Source: DAOUJI01 sp965237875 (lineage in GTDB: Bacteria > Chloroflexota > Dehalococcoidia > Lucifugimonadales > JAGWBF01). Taken from it: DNA of 64,000 bases. Below the pieces are notes generated by a model. That model searched no databases. It was given only the letters and a program-made list of their open reading frames with translations, and was not told the origin of the DNA. A program made the position numbers and the translations under genes. Where the stretch lies: contig CBDEGP010000001.1 of NCBI GenBank assembly GCA_965237875.1, positions 806,001 to 870,000 of the forward strand, given 5' to 3'. Positions within the stretch are counted from its first letter, which is position 1, and the number at the start of each line of letters is the position of its first letter. Shown piece after piece: positions 9,057 to 17,239 of this stretch.

Positions 9057-9986
9057 ATGCAGCTAACAGGAAGATGGCATTTCGAACTGGTCACCGCCGA
9101 TGTGTTGGCGGTGTACCGGGTCCACGACGTTATTTACACAGGCAAGACCCAATACCAATCCGTGGACGTGCTGGACACGCCGGCCTTTGGGCGCTGCTTG
9201 GTCCTGGACAACAAGACTCAGTCCACAGAGGTGGACGAGCATATCTATCACGAATCGCTGGTGCATCCTGTCATGCTTCTCCACCCCGGACCCAGGTCGG
9301 TCTTCATAGGCGGCGGAGGAGAGGGCGCAACCCTCCGAGAGGTCCTGCGGCACCCCTCCGTGGAGCGGGTTGTAATGGTGGACCTGGATGGAGACGTGGT
9401 CCGCATATGCCGGGAAAACCTTCCCAACCATCACCAAGGCAGTTTCGACGACCCCCGGTTGGAGCTACGGCATGAGGACGCCCGAGAGTGCCTCAAGACC
9501 TGTGGAGAGAAGTTCGACGTTCTTGTGCTCGACCTGGTGGACCCCATAGAAGAGGGGCCGGCATATCTTCTGTACACCAGGGAGTTCTATGAAATCGCGT
9601 TGGCGGCTCTGAACCCGGGCGGAATGCTCGTCACCCAGTCCGGGCCCGCGGGACTCATCAACTACAAGGAATGTTTTACGTCCATCGTCAGGACCATCGA
9701 TCAGGTCTTTCCGTCAGTCGCCGCCTATACCGTCTTTGTCCCCGCCTTTGCCACCCTTTGGGGCTTCAGTCTAGCCTTCACTGAGGACGCAGGCGCCGGA
9801 GTCCCGCCTGCGGACATTCTCCCTGAAGATGTCGATCAACGCATCAAGGAGAGACTGGGCCGCGTGCTGCGCTCCTACGACGGGGTTTCCCACAGGCGCA
9901 TCTTCTCCCTGCCCAAGAGCCTTCGCGAGGGCATTGCCGAAGAGGACCGCATCGTCACCGACGACAACCCCGTTTTCATGGTATAA
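9057..9986 (+). CDS. speE: Polyamine aminopropyltransferase (spermidine/thermospermine synthase type)
   Basis: Transfers an aminopropyl group from decarboxylated SAM to a polyamine acceptor, releasing methylthioadenosine. The 309-residue protein has LVLDNKTQSTEVDEHIYHE, the dcSAM site GGGGEGAT (85-92) and VMVDLDGDVV. In place of the usual DSTDP segment it has DLVDPIEEGPAYLLYT (159-174), then VTQSGPAG and FVPAFATLWGF, which recall plant ACL5 thermospermine synthases. Product identity (spermidine, thermospermine or both) is therefore uncertain. It pairs with SpeD, and its by-product is the substrate of MtnP. Confidence 0.9.
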   Translation: MQLTGRWHFELVTADVLAVYRVHDVIYTGKTQYQSVDVLDTPAFGRCLVLDNKTQSTEVDEHIYHESLVHPVMLLHPGPRSVFIGGGGEGATLREVLRHPSVERVVMVDLDGDVVRICRENLPNHHQGSFDDPRLELRHEDARECLKTCGEKFDVLVLDLVDPIEEGPAYLLYTREFYEIALAALNPGGMLVTQSGPAGLINYKECFTSIVRTIDQVFPSVAAYTVFVPAFATLWGFSLAFTEDAGAGVPPADILPEDVDQRIKERLGRVLRSYDGVSHRRIFSLPKSLREGIAEEDRIVTDDNPVFMV

Positions 9987-10040
9987 GCGGGCGCCGCCCC
10001 CTGGCAGACGCCCCCACGAGAGACAGGGACAATCGCTGGG

Positions 10041-11126
10041 TTAGTCGAACATTATGACGCTTCGAGCCACCCGCCCATTTTTCATGTCGTCGAAGGCTTT
10101 GTTTATGTCCTCGATGGGCAGGCGCTGGGTCACCATCTCGTCCAGCTTCAAACGGCCCTGCTTGTAGAACTCGACGTACCTGGGCATGTCTATCCTGAAC
10201 CGGTTGGAGCCCATGCTGCTGCCCTGAATCCTCCGCTCCCTCAGGAACGACGGACCGTCAAGCTCAATCTTCTGTCCCTGGGGGATCATGCCCATGACAG
10301 TGGCTACAGCGCCCGGCTTGAGCATTTCATAGGCCTGCTCGGCGGTGCGCTTGCTCCCGATGGCTTCGAATGAATAGTCCACGCCCTCGCCGGTCAGCGC
10401 CAAGACCTTCTCCACAGTGTCTCCGGTGGATGCGTCCACTACGTCCGTGGCGCCCAGCTCCAGGGCCAACGCCAGCTTCTCCTCCACCGTGTCGATGGCG
10501 ATGATGCGGCCGGCGCCGGCGATAAGGGCTCCCTGCATGCAGGACAGCCCCACGCCTCCGCAGCCCAGAATGGCCACTGTCGAGCCTGGCTCCACCCTGG
10601 CAGTCCTCAGGGCGGCCCCCAGCCCCGTGGTGGTGCCGCAGCCTATGAGGGCCATCGGCTCGAAGGGCACGCTCTTGTCGTCGATCTTGACCAGCGAGCT
10701 TTCATGCACCAGCATCTTCTCGGCGAACGTGGACAGGTTCGTGTACTGGTGAATCAGACCGCCGTTCTGGCTCAAACGCGGCGGTTCATCCTCCGACCGT
10801 GACGCGTGGGTCCTGGGACAGAGATTCGGGCGTCCGGCCATGCAGTATTCGCATTTGCCGCAAAATGCGGAGAGGCAGGCGATAACGTGGTCGCCCGGCT
10901 TGACATAATCAACTCCGGGGCCAATCTCCTCGACTATGCCTGCCCCTTCATGCCCCAGTACGCAGGGCATGGGCATGGTCCATAGGCCCTCCACGAAGTG
11001 GAAGTCGCTGTGGCAAACGCCTGTTGCCATCGTCCTCATCAACACCTCGTCCGCTCTGGGTCCGTCTATGTCCACCTGCTCGACGGTCACGGGTATATGC
11101 GGCTCTCGGAGCATTACTCCCTTCAT
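10041..11126 (-). CDS. Zinc-dependent alcohol dehydrogenase (class III-like MDR)
   Basis: A medium-chain dehydrogenase of 361 residues that oxidises alcohols or hydroxymethyl adducts with NAD. Catalytic zinc ligands are seen in TGVCHSDFHF and LGHEGAGIVEEIGPGV. The structural zinc loop C-x2-C-x2-C-x7-C (FCGKCEYCMAGRPNLC) is complete, and the NAD site is GCGGVGLSCMQGALIAGA. The ATG at 11126 follows AAGGAGG; a longer ORF upstream is not needed. It resembles the family used for formaldehyde adducts or nitroso-alcohols, but the substrate is not determinable. Confidence 0.9.
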   Translation of the reverse strand: MKGVMLREPHIPVTVEQVDIDGPRADEVLMRTMATGVCHSDFHFVEGLWTMPMPCVLGHEGAGIVEEIGPGVDYVKPGDHVIACLSAFCGKCEYCMAGRPNLCPRTHASRSEDEPPRLSQNGGLIHQYTNLSTFAEKMLVHESSLVKIDDKSVPFEPMALIGCGTTTGLGAALRTARVEPGSTVAILGCGGVGLSCMQGALIAGAGRIIAIDTVEEKLALALELGATDVVDASTGDTVEKVLALTGEGVDYSFEAIGSKRTAEQAYEMLKPGAVATVMGMIPQGQKIELDGPSFLRERRIQGSSMGSNRFRIDMPRYVEFYKQGRLKLDEMVTQRLPIEDINKAFDDMKNGRVARSVIMFD

Positions 11127-11472
11127 GTCGGCCTCCTTACGCGCTAGTCTCCAACTTGGGAACCGTAGTGGCTGCAATATTAGCAACGGGAACTTCAGGG
11201 GTCAAACATGCTCCCCTATAACCAAGGGTCTTTCAACTCTCGGAAGTCGTCAACGTAGTCCGTTCGTGGGGAGCTTGTCCAACCATAAATGCACGGCCTT
11301 TCGACAGGCTCTGAGCCTGCCCCGTACTCGATACGGGGGCGAACGGGAGAAACGATGGCACGCGAAAATTAAAAGACCCTGCTCTTTTGTCAGGGGCCAA
11401 GAGAGCATCCCACGTTTGACGCCGTACGACGCCGGCGCTAGCATCCCTCTAATCTTAGCTGGGACAGATCCC
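11127..11472. other. Intergenic region with element B copy
   Basis: This gap between the divergent alcohol dehydrogenase and hydrolase genes has no gene. Nearly half of it (11225-11380) is a repeat element with terminal inverted repeats; the rest shows nothing I recognise. Confidence 0.6.
11225..11380. repeat. MITE-like element B, copy 1
   Basis: AGGGTCTTT (11225-11233) is the exact reverse complement of AAAGACCCT (11372-11380), bounding 156 bases. Inside are GTCCGTTCGTGGGGAGCTTGTCCAACC and, further on, CCTTTCGACAGGCTC and GCGAACGGGAG, which can fold back on one another. The same layout recurs at 12164-12320 and, truncated, at 43638-43740. Confidence 0.6.
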
Positions 11473-12162
11473 ATGACCCAACCTTCAAGCCAAGACTCCG
11501 ACGAGCTGCGCGCTGACATTCTCAGGGTCGACTCCGGGCCTCCCCATGAAGGAGACGCGGGCGAGGGCATTGTCATACACACCAGCCGCGGTCCCCTGCC
11601 GGGAATTCTACACAGGGGCCGGGACCGCAACGCCGGCGGAATCCTCTGGGTCGCCGGGGCCAGGGGCGGATACAAGGGCCCGGCCGACAACGTCTACGGG
11701 GACTTGTCAGAAGAGCTTACGTCCCGGGGCATCGTATCCCTGAGACTCAACTACAGACAACCCGGCGTGTTCCCCGAGTCGGTGTTGGACACGCTGGTTG
11801 GACTCTCCTTCCTGAAAGGCATCGGCTGCGTCCGGACAGCAACGGTCGGCCATTCCTTTGGCGGCGCTATAGTGATAGCGGCCGCGGCCCTAAGCCCGAC
11901 GGCCAGCGCCGTTGTTTCGCTCTCGCCCCAGACATACGGGGCCCAGAGCGCCGGTGAGATAGCTCCCCGTCCGATCCTGGTCGTGCACGGGCTGGCTGAC
12001 ACACGCCTGCCGCCCAGGTGTGCAGAGCAAATCTACGCCTGGGCAGGAGACCCCAAGGAGCTTGTGCTGTACCCCGACACCGAACACGGTCTACGGGAAT
12101 CGGGGGAGGAGCTACGGGACCTCCTCCGCACCTGGATACCGGCGAAGCTGAAAGCGGGCTGA
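11473..12162 (+). CDS. Small alpha/beta hydrolase (dienelactone hydrolase-like)
   Basis: A 229-residue protein with an alpha/beta hydrolase triad: nucleophile in GHSFGGA (Ser 128), acid in HGLADTRLP (Asp 176) and DTEHG (His 205). The core strand-turn ILWVAGARGG follows an N-terminal extension. The substrate is unknown; the fold suits short-chain esters or lactones. I place the start at ATG 11473; a frame continuing upstream to 10936 runs through the divergent gene and repeat DNA and is not credible. Confidence 0.75.
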   Translation: MTQPSSQDSDELRADILRVDSGPPHEGDAGEGIVIHTSRGPLPGILHRGRDRNAGGILWVAGARGGYKGPADNVYGDLSEELTSRGIVSLRLNYRQPGVFPESVLDTLVGLSFLKGIGCVRTATVGHSFGGAIVIAAAALSPTASAVVSLSPQTYGAQSAGEIAPRPILVVHGLADTRLPPRCAEQIYAWAGDPKELVLYPDTEHGLRESGEELRDLLRTWIPAKLKAG

Positions 12163-12469
12163 TCCCAGGGTCTTTCGATTGCCAGATGCCTTGTTTGGCT
12201 CGTTCGCCCCGTTTGCGGCGCCTTGTTTGCCCATTCGCGGTGAGCCCGTCGAACCGCCCTTTGACACGCTCAGGGAGAACGGGAAAAAGGGTGGACCTGA
12301 GATAATGGAAAGACCCTGGGCCGCCCGGAAATTCATATTGACTTTGGCTCCTGGCTCTGCTAGAGTCTGCGACACTATCCCGCCTGCCGATGCCGCTCAG
12401 CCCTCCGCCAGCCCGCAGACAGACGGCCACAGGGCATCCTCAGAGACCATCGCAGCGGTGCATTGAGAG
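12163..12469. other. Intergenic region with element B copy and guaB3 leader
   Basis: There is no gene here. Element B occupies the first half, starting one base after the hydrolase stop codon. The remaining 150 bases lead into guaB3; no clear -35/-10 pair was found. Confidence 0.55.
12164..12320. repeat. MITE-like element B, copy 2 (13-bp perfect terminal repeats)
   Basis: CCCAGGGTCTTTC (12164-12176) is the exact reverse complement of GAAAGACCCTGGG (12308-12320). The 157-base element contains CGGTGAGCCCGTCGAACC and CCTTTGACACGCTCAGGGAG followed by AACGGG, an internal inverted pair like that in copy 1. No target duplication is obvious. Confidence 0.65.
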
Positions 12470-13618
12470 GTGGTTGAGAGGATGGGAGCGCCGCTTTTTA
12501 AGGAATTCCGCAGGGCTTACGGTTTCGACGAAGTCGCCATCGTTCCCGGCGAAGTGACCATCAACCCCGACCTGGCTTCCACTGACTTCTCCATAGGCGA
12601 CAGGGTGTTCGGCATCCCCATAATGGCGGCGGCCATGGACGCCGTTGTCTCCCCGTCATTCGCTGGACTCATGCACCAGAACGGCGGCCTGGGGGTCATG
12701 AACCTGGAGGGCATATACACCCGCTACGAAGACCCCTACTCCATCCTCGAAGAGGTGGTGGCAGCCGGGCACGAGGAATGCACGGGGTTGCTTCAGCAAA
12801 TCTACTCAGAGCCCATCAAAGAGGACCTGATCGACAGGTCAGTTCGTCAGATAAAAGAGACCGGCGCAGTTTGTTGTGTGTCTATAACGCCCCAGAGCGC
12901 CAAGAAGTTCTCCCCAGTGGCCGTGGAGGCCGGCGCCGACATGGTCCTGGTGCAATCGACCGTCACCACGGCCCGCCACATGTCCCGGAGCTATCGCGGC
13001 CTGATATTCTCAGAGCTCCGGCAGCAACTCAACGTGCCTGTGCTGGTGGGCAACTGTGTTTCCTATAACGTCGCCATAGAGCTGATGGAGACGGGGATCG
13101 ACGGCATCATGGTCGGGGTGGGGCCCGGAGCCGCCTGCACGACCCGGGAGGTGGTGGGCGTAGGAGTCCCCCAAATTTCTGCCACCCTTGAGTGCGCTTC
13201 AGCCCGTGAAGAGTATTACAAACGCACAGGCCGCTACGTATCGGTGATCACCGACGGCGGCATCCGCACGGGTGGCGACCTGTGCAAGTCCATCGCCAGC
13301 GGCGCCGACGCTGTGATGTTGGGCACTCCGTTCGCACAGGCGGAAGAAGCGCCTGGCAGGGGATACAACTGGGGCATGGCCAACCCGCATCCCGAACTGC
13401 CCAGGGGCACCCGGATCAAGGTGGGGACCAGGGGGAGCTTGAACGGCATTCTCTTCGGGCCGACCTCCATGACGGACGGCACCCAGAACCTCGTGGGGGC
13501 TCTCAGAGTGGCAATGGGGATGTGCGGAGCCTACACGATTCGGGACTTGCACAAGGCCGAGATGGTGGTAGCCCCAGCCATCCGCACCGAGGGCAAGATA
13601 TTCCAATTCGGCGGCTGA
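12470..13618 (+). CDS. guaB3: GuaB3-family IMP dehydrogenase-related protein
   Basis: Member of the IMP dehydrogenase/GMP reductase superfamily, acting on purine nucleotides with NAD(P). It is 382 residues without CBS domains. AAMDAVVSP, LGVMNLEG, GVGPGAACTTREVVGVGVPQ with the catalytic-loop Cys 223, and ITDGGIRTGGDLCKSIASGADAVMLGTP are visible. The order and the N-terminus (MVERMG from GTG 12470) fit the GuaB3 clade found in actinobacteria, cyanobacteria and Chloroflexota. ATG at 12482 is an alternative start. Whether it acts as IMP dehydrogenase or GMP reductase is not settled by sequence. It ends 3 bases from convergent hisIE. Confidence 0.88.
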   Translation: MVERMGAPLFKEFRRAYGFDEVAIVPGEVTINPDLASTDFSIGDRVFGIPIMAAAMDAVVSPSFAGLMHQNGGLGVMNLEGIYTRYEDPYSILEEVVAAGHEECTGLLQQIYSEPIKEDLIDRSVRQIKETGAVCCVSITPQSAKKFSPVAVEAGADMVLVQSTVTTARHMSRSYRGLIFSELRQQLNVPVLVGNCVSYNVAIELMETGIDGIMVGVGPGAACTTREVVGVGVPQISATLECASAREEYYKRTGRYVSVITDGGIRTGGDLCKSIASGADAVMLGTPFAQAEEAPGRGYNWGMANPHPELPRGTRIKVGTRGSLNGILFGPTSMTDGTQNLVGALRVAMGMCGAYTIRDLHKAEMVVAPAIRTEGKIFQFGG

Positions 13619-13621
13619 GGG

Positions 13622-14245
13622 TCACCGGGCTCTCCGGGCCCTAAGCTCGGCCCATACCTGCCCGGGCGTCACGTCCGAGGCCGCCAGCAGAGCCAGCAGA
13701 TGGTACAGCAGGTCCGCCGCCTCTTTCGGAAGATTCTCTTTCTCTCCCTGGGCCGCTGAAAGGGCGCATTCACCAGCCTCTTCAATGACCTTCTGGGCTA
13801 TCCTCCCGACGCCTCCCTGGAGCAGCGCAGTCGTGTAGCTGCCCTCGGGCATCTCTCGCTTCCGGTCCTGGACCAGGGCGAAGAGTTCCTCAAGGATGCC
13901 CGAACCTTCGTCTGTGGCCACAAAGTCCTCCGGCATTCCCGGCATGGGCGTGAAGAAGCAGGTGGTCTCCCCCGTGTGGCACGTCGGCCCGTCGGGCTCC
14001 ACTTTCAGCAGAATCGTGTCGGCGTCACAGTCAACGTAGGCTTCCCGCAGGTTCAGGTAGTTTCCCGACACCTCTCCTTTGTGCCACAGGTCTTCCCTGC
14101 TCCGGCTGTAATACCACACCTGCGTCCCTTCGACCGTCCTCTTGAGGGAACCCGGGTTCATGTACCCAAGCATCAGCACCTGGCCGGTGTTGATGTCCTG
14201 GGCTATTGCGGGGACCAATCCCTGCTCGTTCAGCTTGATTTCCAA
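13622..14245 (-). CDS. hisIE: Phosphoribosyl-AMP cyclohydrolase / phosphoribosyl-ATP pyrophosphatase
   Basis: Bifunctional enzyme for steps two and three of histidine synthesis (207 residues). The HisI part (1-105) has GYMNPGSL, WYYSRSRE, the metal motif DCDAD (72-76) and CHTGETTCF (Cys 89, Cys 96). The HisE part (about 110-205) has LFALVQDRK, KVIEEAGE and KEAADLLYHLLALLA. The start is TTG at 14245 behind AAGGAGG. It is the last gene of a minus-strand run with hisH, hisA and hisF, separated from hisF by the HAD gene. Confidence 0.95.
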   Translation of the reverse strand: MEIKLNEQGLVPAIAQDINTGQVLMLGYMNPGSLKRTVEGTQVWYYSRSREDLWHKGEVSGNYLNLREAYVDCDADTILLKVEPDGPTCHTGETTCFFTPMPGMPEDFVATDEGSGILEELFALVQDRKREMPEGSYTTALLQGGVGRIAQKVIEEAGECALSAAQGEKENLPKEAADLLYHLLALLAASDVTPGQVWAELRARRAR

Positions 14246-14290
14246 CTGGTGCCTCCTTTTAAGCGGGCCAACTTGGACGGCAGTCCAGGA

Positions 14291-15010
14291 CTAGGACTCC
14301 GCCCTGAGCAGGCCGGGCAGCTCATCCAGGCTGCTTATCTCGTAGTCGGGCACGGGCATATTGGGGTCGTGGACGGCTCCCGTCCGGTTGATCCATACCG
14401 AGCGCATCCCGACTCCCCTGGAGCCGAGAACGTCATCCAAAAGCGTGTCGCCCACGTAGATGCACTCCTCCGGCCCCGCTCCCAGCATCTCCAGAACCCG
14501 GTGGAAAGCCGCCGGCAAAGGCTTGTACGCCTTAGCTCCTTCTGAAGAGAGGGCGGCGTCGAACTTCCAACCCATCCTTTCGATGAGGGGGAAGAGGTAG
14601 TCGTCATCGGCGTTGGACAGCACCGCCGTCCTCCATCCACTCTGTATCTCAGACAAGGCCTCCGCCGTTTCGGGGTAGGCATTCCTGAAGCCCATGTCCA
14701 CGACGGCCTTCCTGGCGGCGGCGGCGGGGTCCGCTGCGCCAAGTCCCATGTCCTGGAAGGTCTGCCGGAAGCACTCCATCCATGCCGTCTCGTAGGACTT
14801 GAAGGGAGGCGTAAGCTCAGGCCGGTCCAGGTTGATTCTCACTTTCCTGAACCCCACCTCCAAAGACTTCCAGTTCCTGTAAAGATCGTCAGGGTCCACG
14901 TCCAGCCCCTGGTCCCGCACTATGTCGCCGAATGTCTCCACCCACAGGCCAGGGTTGTTTTCAGCCAGGGTCTCGTACATGTCGAAGATTACCGTAGTGA
15001 TTCCGCTCAT
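14291..15010 (-). CDS. HAD-superfamily hydrolase, subfamily IA
   Basis: A 239-residue haloacid dehalogenase-fold protein. Motif I is VIFDMYETL (nucleophile Asp 10), motif II AVLSNADDD, a Lys lies in EGAKAYKPLP, and motif III is YVGDTLLDDVLG. Motif I reads DxYxT rather than the DxDxT of phosphatases, a form seen in 2-haloacid dehalogenases, so it may not be a simple phosphatase. It lies between hisF and hisIE; a histidinol-phosphate phosphatase role would be attractive by position, but motif I argues against it. Confidence 0.82.
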   Translation of the reverse strand: MSGITTVIFDMYETLAENNPGLWVETFGDIVRDQGLDVDPDDLYRNWKSLEVGFRKVRINLDRPELTPPFKSYETAWMECFRQTFQDMGLGAADPAAAARKAVVDMGFRNAYPETAEALSEIQSGWRTAVLSNADDDYLFPLIERMGWKFDAALSSEGAKAYKPLPAAFHRVLEMLGAGPEECIYVGDTLLDDVLGSRGVGMRSVWINRTGAVHDPNMPVPDYEISSLDELPGLLRAES

Positions 15011-15106
15011 GCCCCTATCCTAACCTTCCCCCAGAGGGGTACAGGATTCGAAAGATTTTCCTCATAGCATCACAAAGACTGGACTGGCTCCGGGGCGGAC
15101 CATGAA

Positions 15107-15901
15107 TCATTGGGGCGAGTCATCGCTCAGCCGCATGGGAACGCCCCTGGAAGCCAGGTACTCCTTGGCCTCGCTTATCCTGTAGGTCCCGAAGTGAAAG
15201 ATGCTGGCGGCCAGGACTGCGTCGGCCATGCCGTGGGTGATGGCGTCATAGAGGTGCTCCAGGTTCCCGGCGCCGCCGCTGGCCACTACCGGGACCGAAA
15301 CGCCGGTTGATATGGCGTGCAGCAGTTCCAAGTCGTATCCTTCCAGAGTGCCGTCTGCGTCTATAGAGTTTACAACGATCTCTCCGACTCCCAACTCGAC
15401 AGCCCTGACGGCCCACTCCACAGCGTTCAGGCCGGCAGACCTGCCGCCCGCCCTGCCTGTGTGTGTCCGCACCTCCCAGCGGGTGGGCGAGCTTCCCGAC
15501 ACCCGGAGGGCGTCCATGCCCAACACGATGCACTGGCTCCCGAAGGCTTCCGCCCCTTCGCTTATAAGCTCCGGGTTCTGCACCGCCGCCGTGTTGATGG
15601 ACACCTTGTCGGCGCCCGCGTTGAGCATCCTGCGCATGTCCTGAACGGTGCGGAGCCCTCCGCCCACGGTCAACGGGATGAACAGCTGCTCGGCGGTCCT
15701 GGACACAACGTCGAGCATGATTCCCCGCTGGTCAGCCGAGGCGGTGATGTCGTAGAAGACCAGCTCGTCAGCGCCTTCGGAGTCGTAAATCGACGCCAAC
15801 TCCACCGGATCGCCGGCGTCTCTGTGCTCCATGAACTTGATTCCCTTGACCACCCGGCCGCCGTCCACGTCCAGGCATGGGATGATGCGTTTCGTCAGAA
15901 T
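15107..15901 (-). CDS. hisF: Imidazole glycerol phosphate synthase, cyclase subunit
   Basis: Forms imidazole glycerol phosphate and AICAR from PRFAR and ammonia supplied by HisH. The barrel shows KRIIPCLDVDGGRVVKG with catalytic Asp, DPVELA, TVGGGLRT, VLGMDALRV with the second catalytic Asp, and ASGGAGN. Homologous sequence extends upstream of the first ATG/GTG/TTG start (GTG 15868) to LTKRIIPCLDV; the only reasonable initiators there are ATT at 15901 or CTG at 15898, just after AGGTGA. The start is inside the coupling zone of the methyltransferase stop (15906). Either a rare ATT start or a base error is implied. Confidence 0.9.
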   Translation of the reverse strand: MLTKRIIPCLDVDGGRVVKGIKFMEHRDAGDPVELASIYDSEGADELVFYDITASADQRGIMLDVVSRTAEQLFIPLTVGGGLRTVQDMRRMLNAGADKVSINTAAVQNPELISEGAEAFGSQCIVLGMDALRVSGSSPTRWEVRTHTGRAGGRSAGLNAVEWAVRAVELGVGEIVVNSIDADGTLEGYDLELLHAISTGVSVPVVASGGAGNLEHLYDAITHGMADAVLAASIFHFGTYRISEAKEYLASRGVPMRLSDDSPQ

Positions 15902-15905
15902 GGCT

Positions 15906-16487
15906 TCACCTGACCCGGACTTTTCTGAATACAGACATATACTGGGAATCGTTAAGCTCCCTGGAGGATGTGAACTCCAGACCCGATTTTTCGGCCAATT
16001 CCTTCAACTCGGCAGGCTCCATCCTCATCTCCAAGGGAGGCCCCTGCTCGGTCTCCACTCTGTGCCATTCCATGACCGTGCACCAACCGCGAGGCCGCAA
16101 CAAGCCGGAGGCGGCCTTGAGCAGAGCCGGCCGGTCCCGGTTGCTATGGACCACGAATGCCATCAGGACCCCGTCCAGGGAGCCTGACGGCACGGGAAAC
16201 TCATAATCACCGCAGGTCTCGACGGTCACGTTGCTCAGATTAGCTTCTTGGACTCGCTTCCGTGCCGCCTCAACCATCTCCTCCGAAATGTCCAGAGCAT
16301 AGAGCTTTCCATGGACCAGGAACTTGCCCAGAGGGATGGTGAAATAGCCCGGCCCGCAGCCTATGTCGGCGACCTGTTCATAAGGGTCTATCGGCATATA
16401 AGTGAGCACCGTGAAGGGGTCCAGGGTCTCCGCCCTGTCGCGGGACAGGAGGGCTTTGATGAATTCTTGGGTGTCTCGTTCGGCCAT
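15906..16487 (-). CDS. Class I SAM-dependent methyltransferase
   Basis: A 193-residue Rossmann methyltransferase: VADIGCGPGYFTIPLG (motif I), ALDISEEMVEAARKR (motif II), VLMAFVVHSNRD and LRPRGWCTVMEW. The substrate is not evident. ATG 16487 is 13 bases after the hisA stop; the longer reading frame upstream lies within hisA. It sits between hisA and hisF and its stop abuts the hisF start, so it is co-expressed with histidine genes without any known role in that pathway. Confidence 0.82.
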   Translation of the reverse strand: MAERDTQEFIKALLSRDRAETLDPFTVLTYMPIDPYEQVADIGCGPGYFTIPLGKFLVHGKLYALDISEEMVEAARKRVQEANLSNVTVETCGDYEFPVPSGSLDGVLMAFVVHSNRDRPALLKAASGLLRPRGWCTVMEWHRVETEQGPPLEMRMEPAELKELAEKSGLEFTSSRELNDSQYMSVFRKVRVR

Positions 16488-16500
16488 GTTTTGGTCCGCG

Positions 16501-17226
16501 TCAGCCCAGCGCATCCATTGCACTGACCGCCTGGGAAAGCTCCAGTACGCCCCTGTACAGCGCGCTGCCAAGAATCGCCCCTTCCGCTCCTATCTCCGCC
16601 AGCCGGTGGAGATGGTCAAGGGAAGACACGCCGCCGGAGGCGATGACCGCTCCCTGTGTGGACGCCACCAGCTCCCGGTACGCCCGGAAGTTGGGCTGGG
16701 TCATGGCGCCGTCCCGCGAGATGTCGGTGTAGAGAAAGCGGACGACCCCCAGCTTCTCCATGTCGGCGATCAGGTCGGCGGCTTTCACCGAGGTGCCCTC
16801 ACGCCATCCTTCCACGGCTACTTTTCCATTCCGGGCGTCGGCGGCGACGATCACCCTCTCGCTGCCCACACTCCGGCAAATCTCTTCCACCATGTGGGGG
16901 TCTCGAACGGCCGCAGTCCCCAAGACCACCCTGTCTGCCCCCGCTTCGATGAACTCCCGAACGGTCTCAAGGGAACGGATTCCGCCCCCCACCTGGACCG
17001 GGATGGACAGAGCGTCCAGGATTCCCCATATTATTGGCAGGTTGGCGGGCTGGCCCGTCGCTGCGCCGTCCAGGTCCACGACGTGGAGGCGAGTTCCCCC
17101 CTCGTCCTGCCACCGCCGGGCCATTTCGACGGGGTCATTGGAGAAGACGGTTTCCCTACCATAGTCTCCCTGGTACAACCGCACGCACTGGCCCCCTCTG
17201 ATGTCTATGCTCGGGATAACCTCCAT
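16501..17226 (-). CDS. hisA: ProFAR isomerase
   Basis: Isomerises ProFAR to PRFAR, the substrate of HisH/HisF. The 241-residue barrel has IPSIDIRGGQCVRLYQGDY with catalytic Asp, HVVDLDGA, VQVGGGIR, VVLGTAAV, LYTDISRDG with the second catalytic Asp, and VIASGGVSS. ATG 17226 follows AAGGAG; the longer frame upstream runs into hisH and is not used. It follows hisH by 13 bases. A dual HisA/TrpF (PriA) role is unlikely because trpF is present at 26.7 kb. Confidence 0.95.
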   Translation of the reverse strand: MEVIPSIDIRGGQCVRLYQGDYGRETVFSNDPVEMARRWQDEGGTRLHVVDLDGAATGQPANLPIIWGILDALSIPVQVGGGIRSLETVREFIEAGADRVVLGTAAVRDPHMVEEICRSVGSERVIVAADARNGKVAVEGWREGTSVKAADLIADMEKLGVVRFLYTDISRDGAMTQPNFRAYRELVASTQGAVIASGGVSSLDHLHRLAEIGAEGAILGSALYRGVLELSQAVSAMDALG

Positions 17227-17239
17227 AGCAGCCGGCTCC

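Noticed and set aside
10936..11472. Upstream extension of the small hydrolase to 408 residues
   Set aside because: The extension is antisense to the alcohol dehydrogenase and runs through repeat element B; the hydrolase domain begins after ATG 11473.
16501..17226. hisA as a bifunctional PriA (HisA/TrpF)
   Set aside because: A separate, complete trpF is present at 26712-27377, so no dual function is needed.
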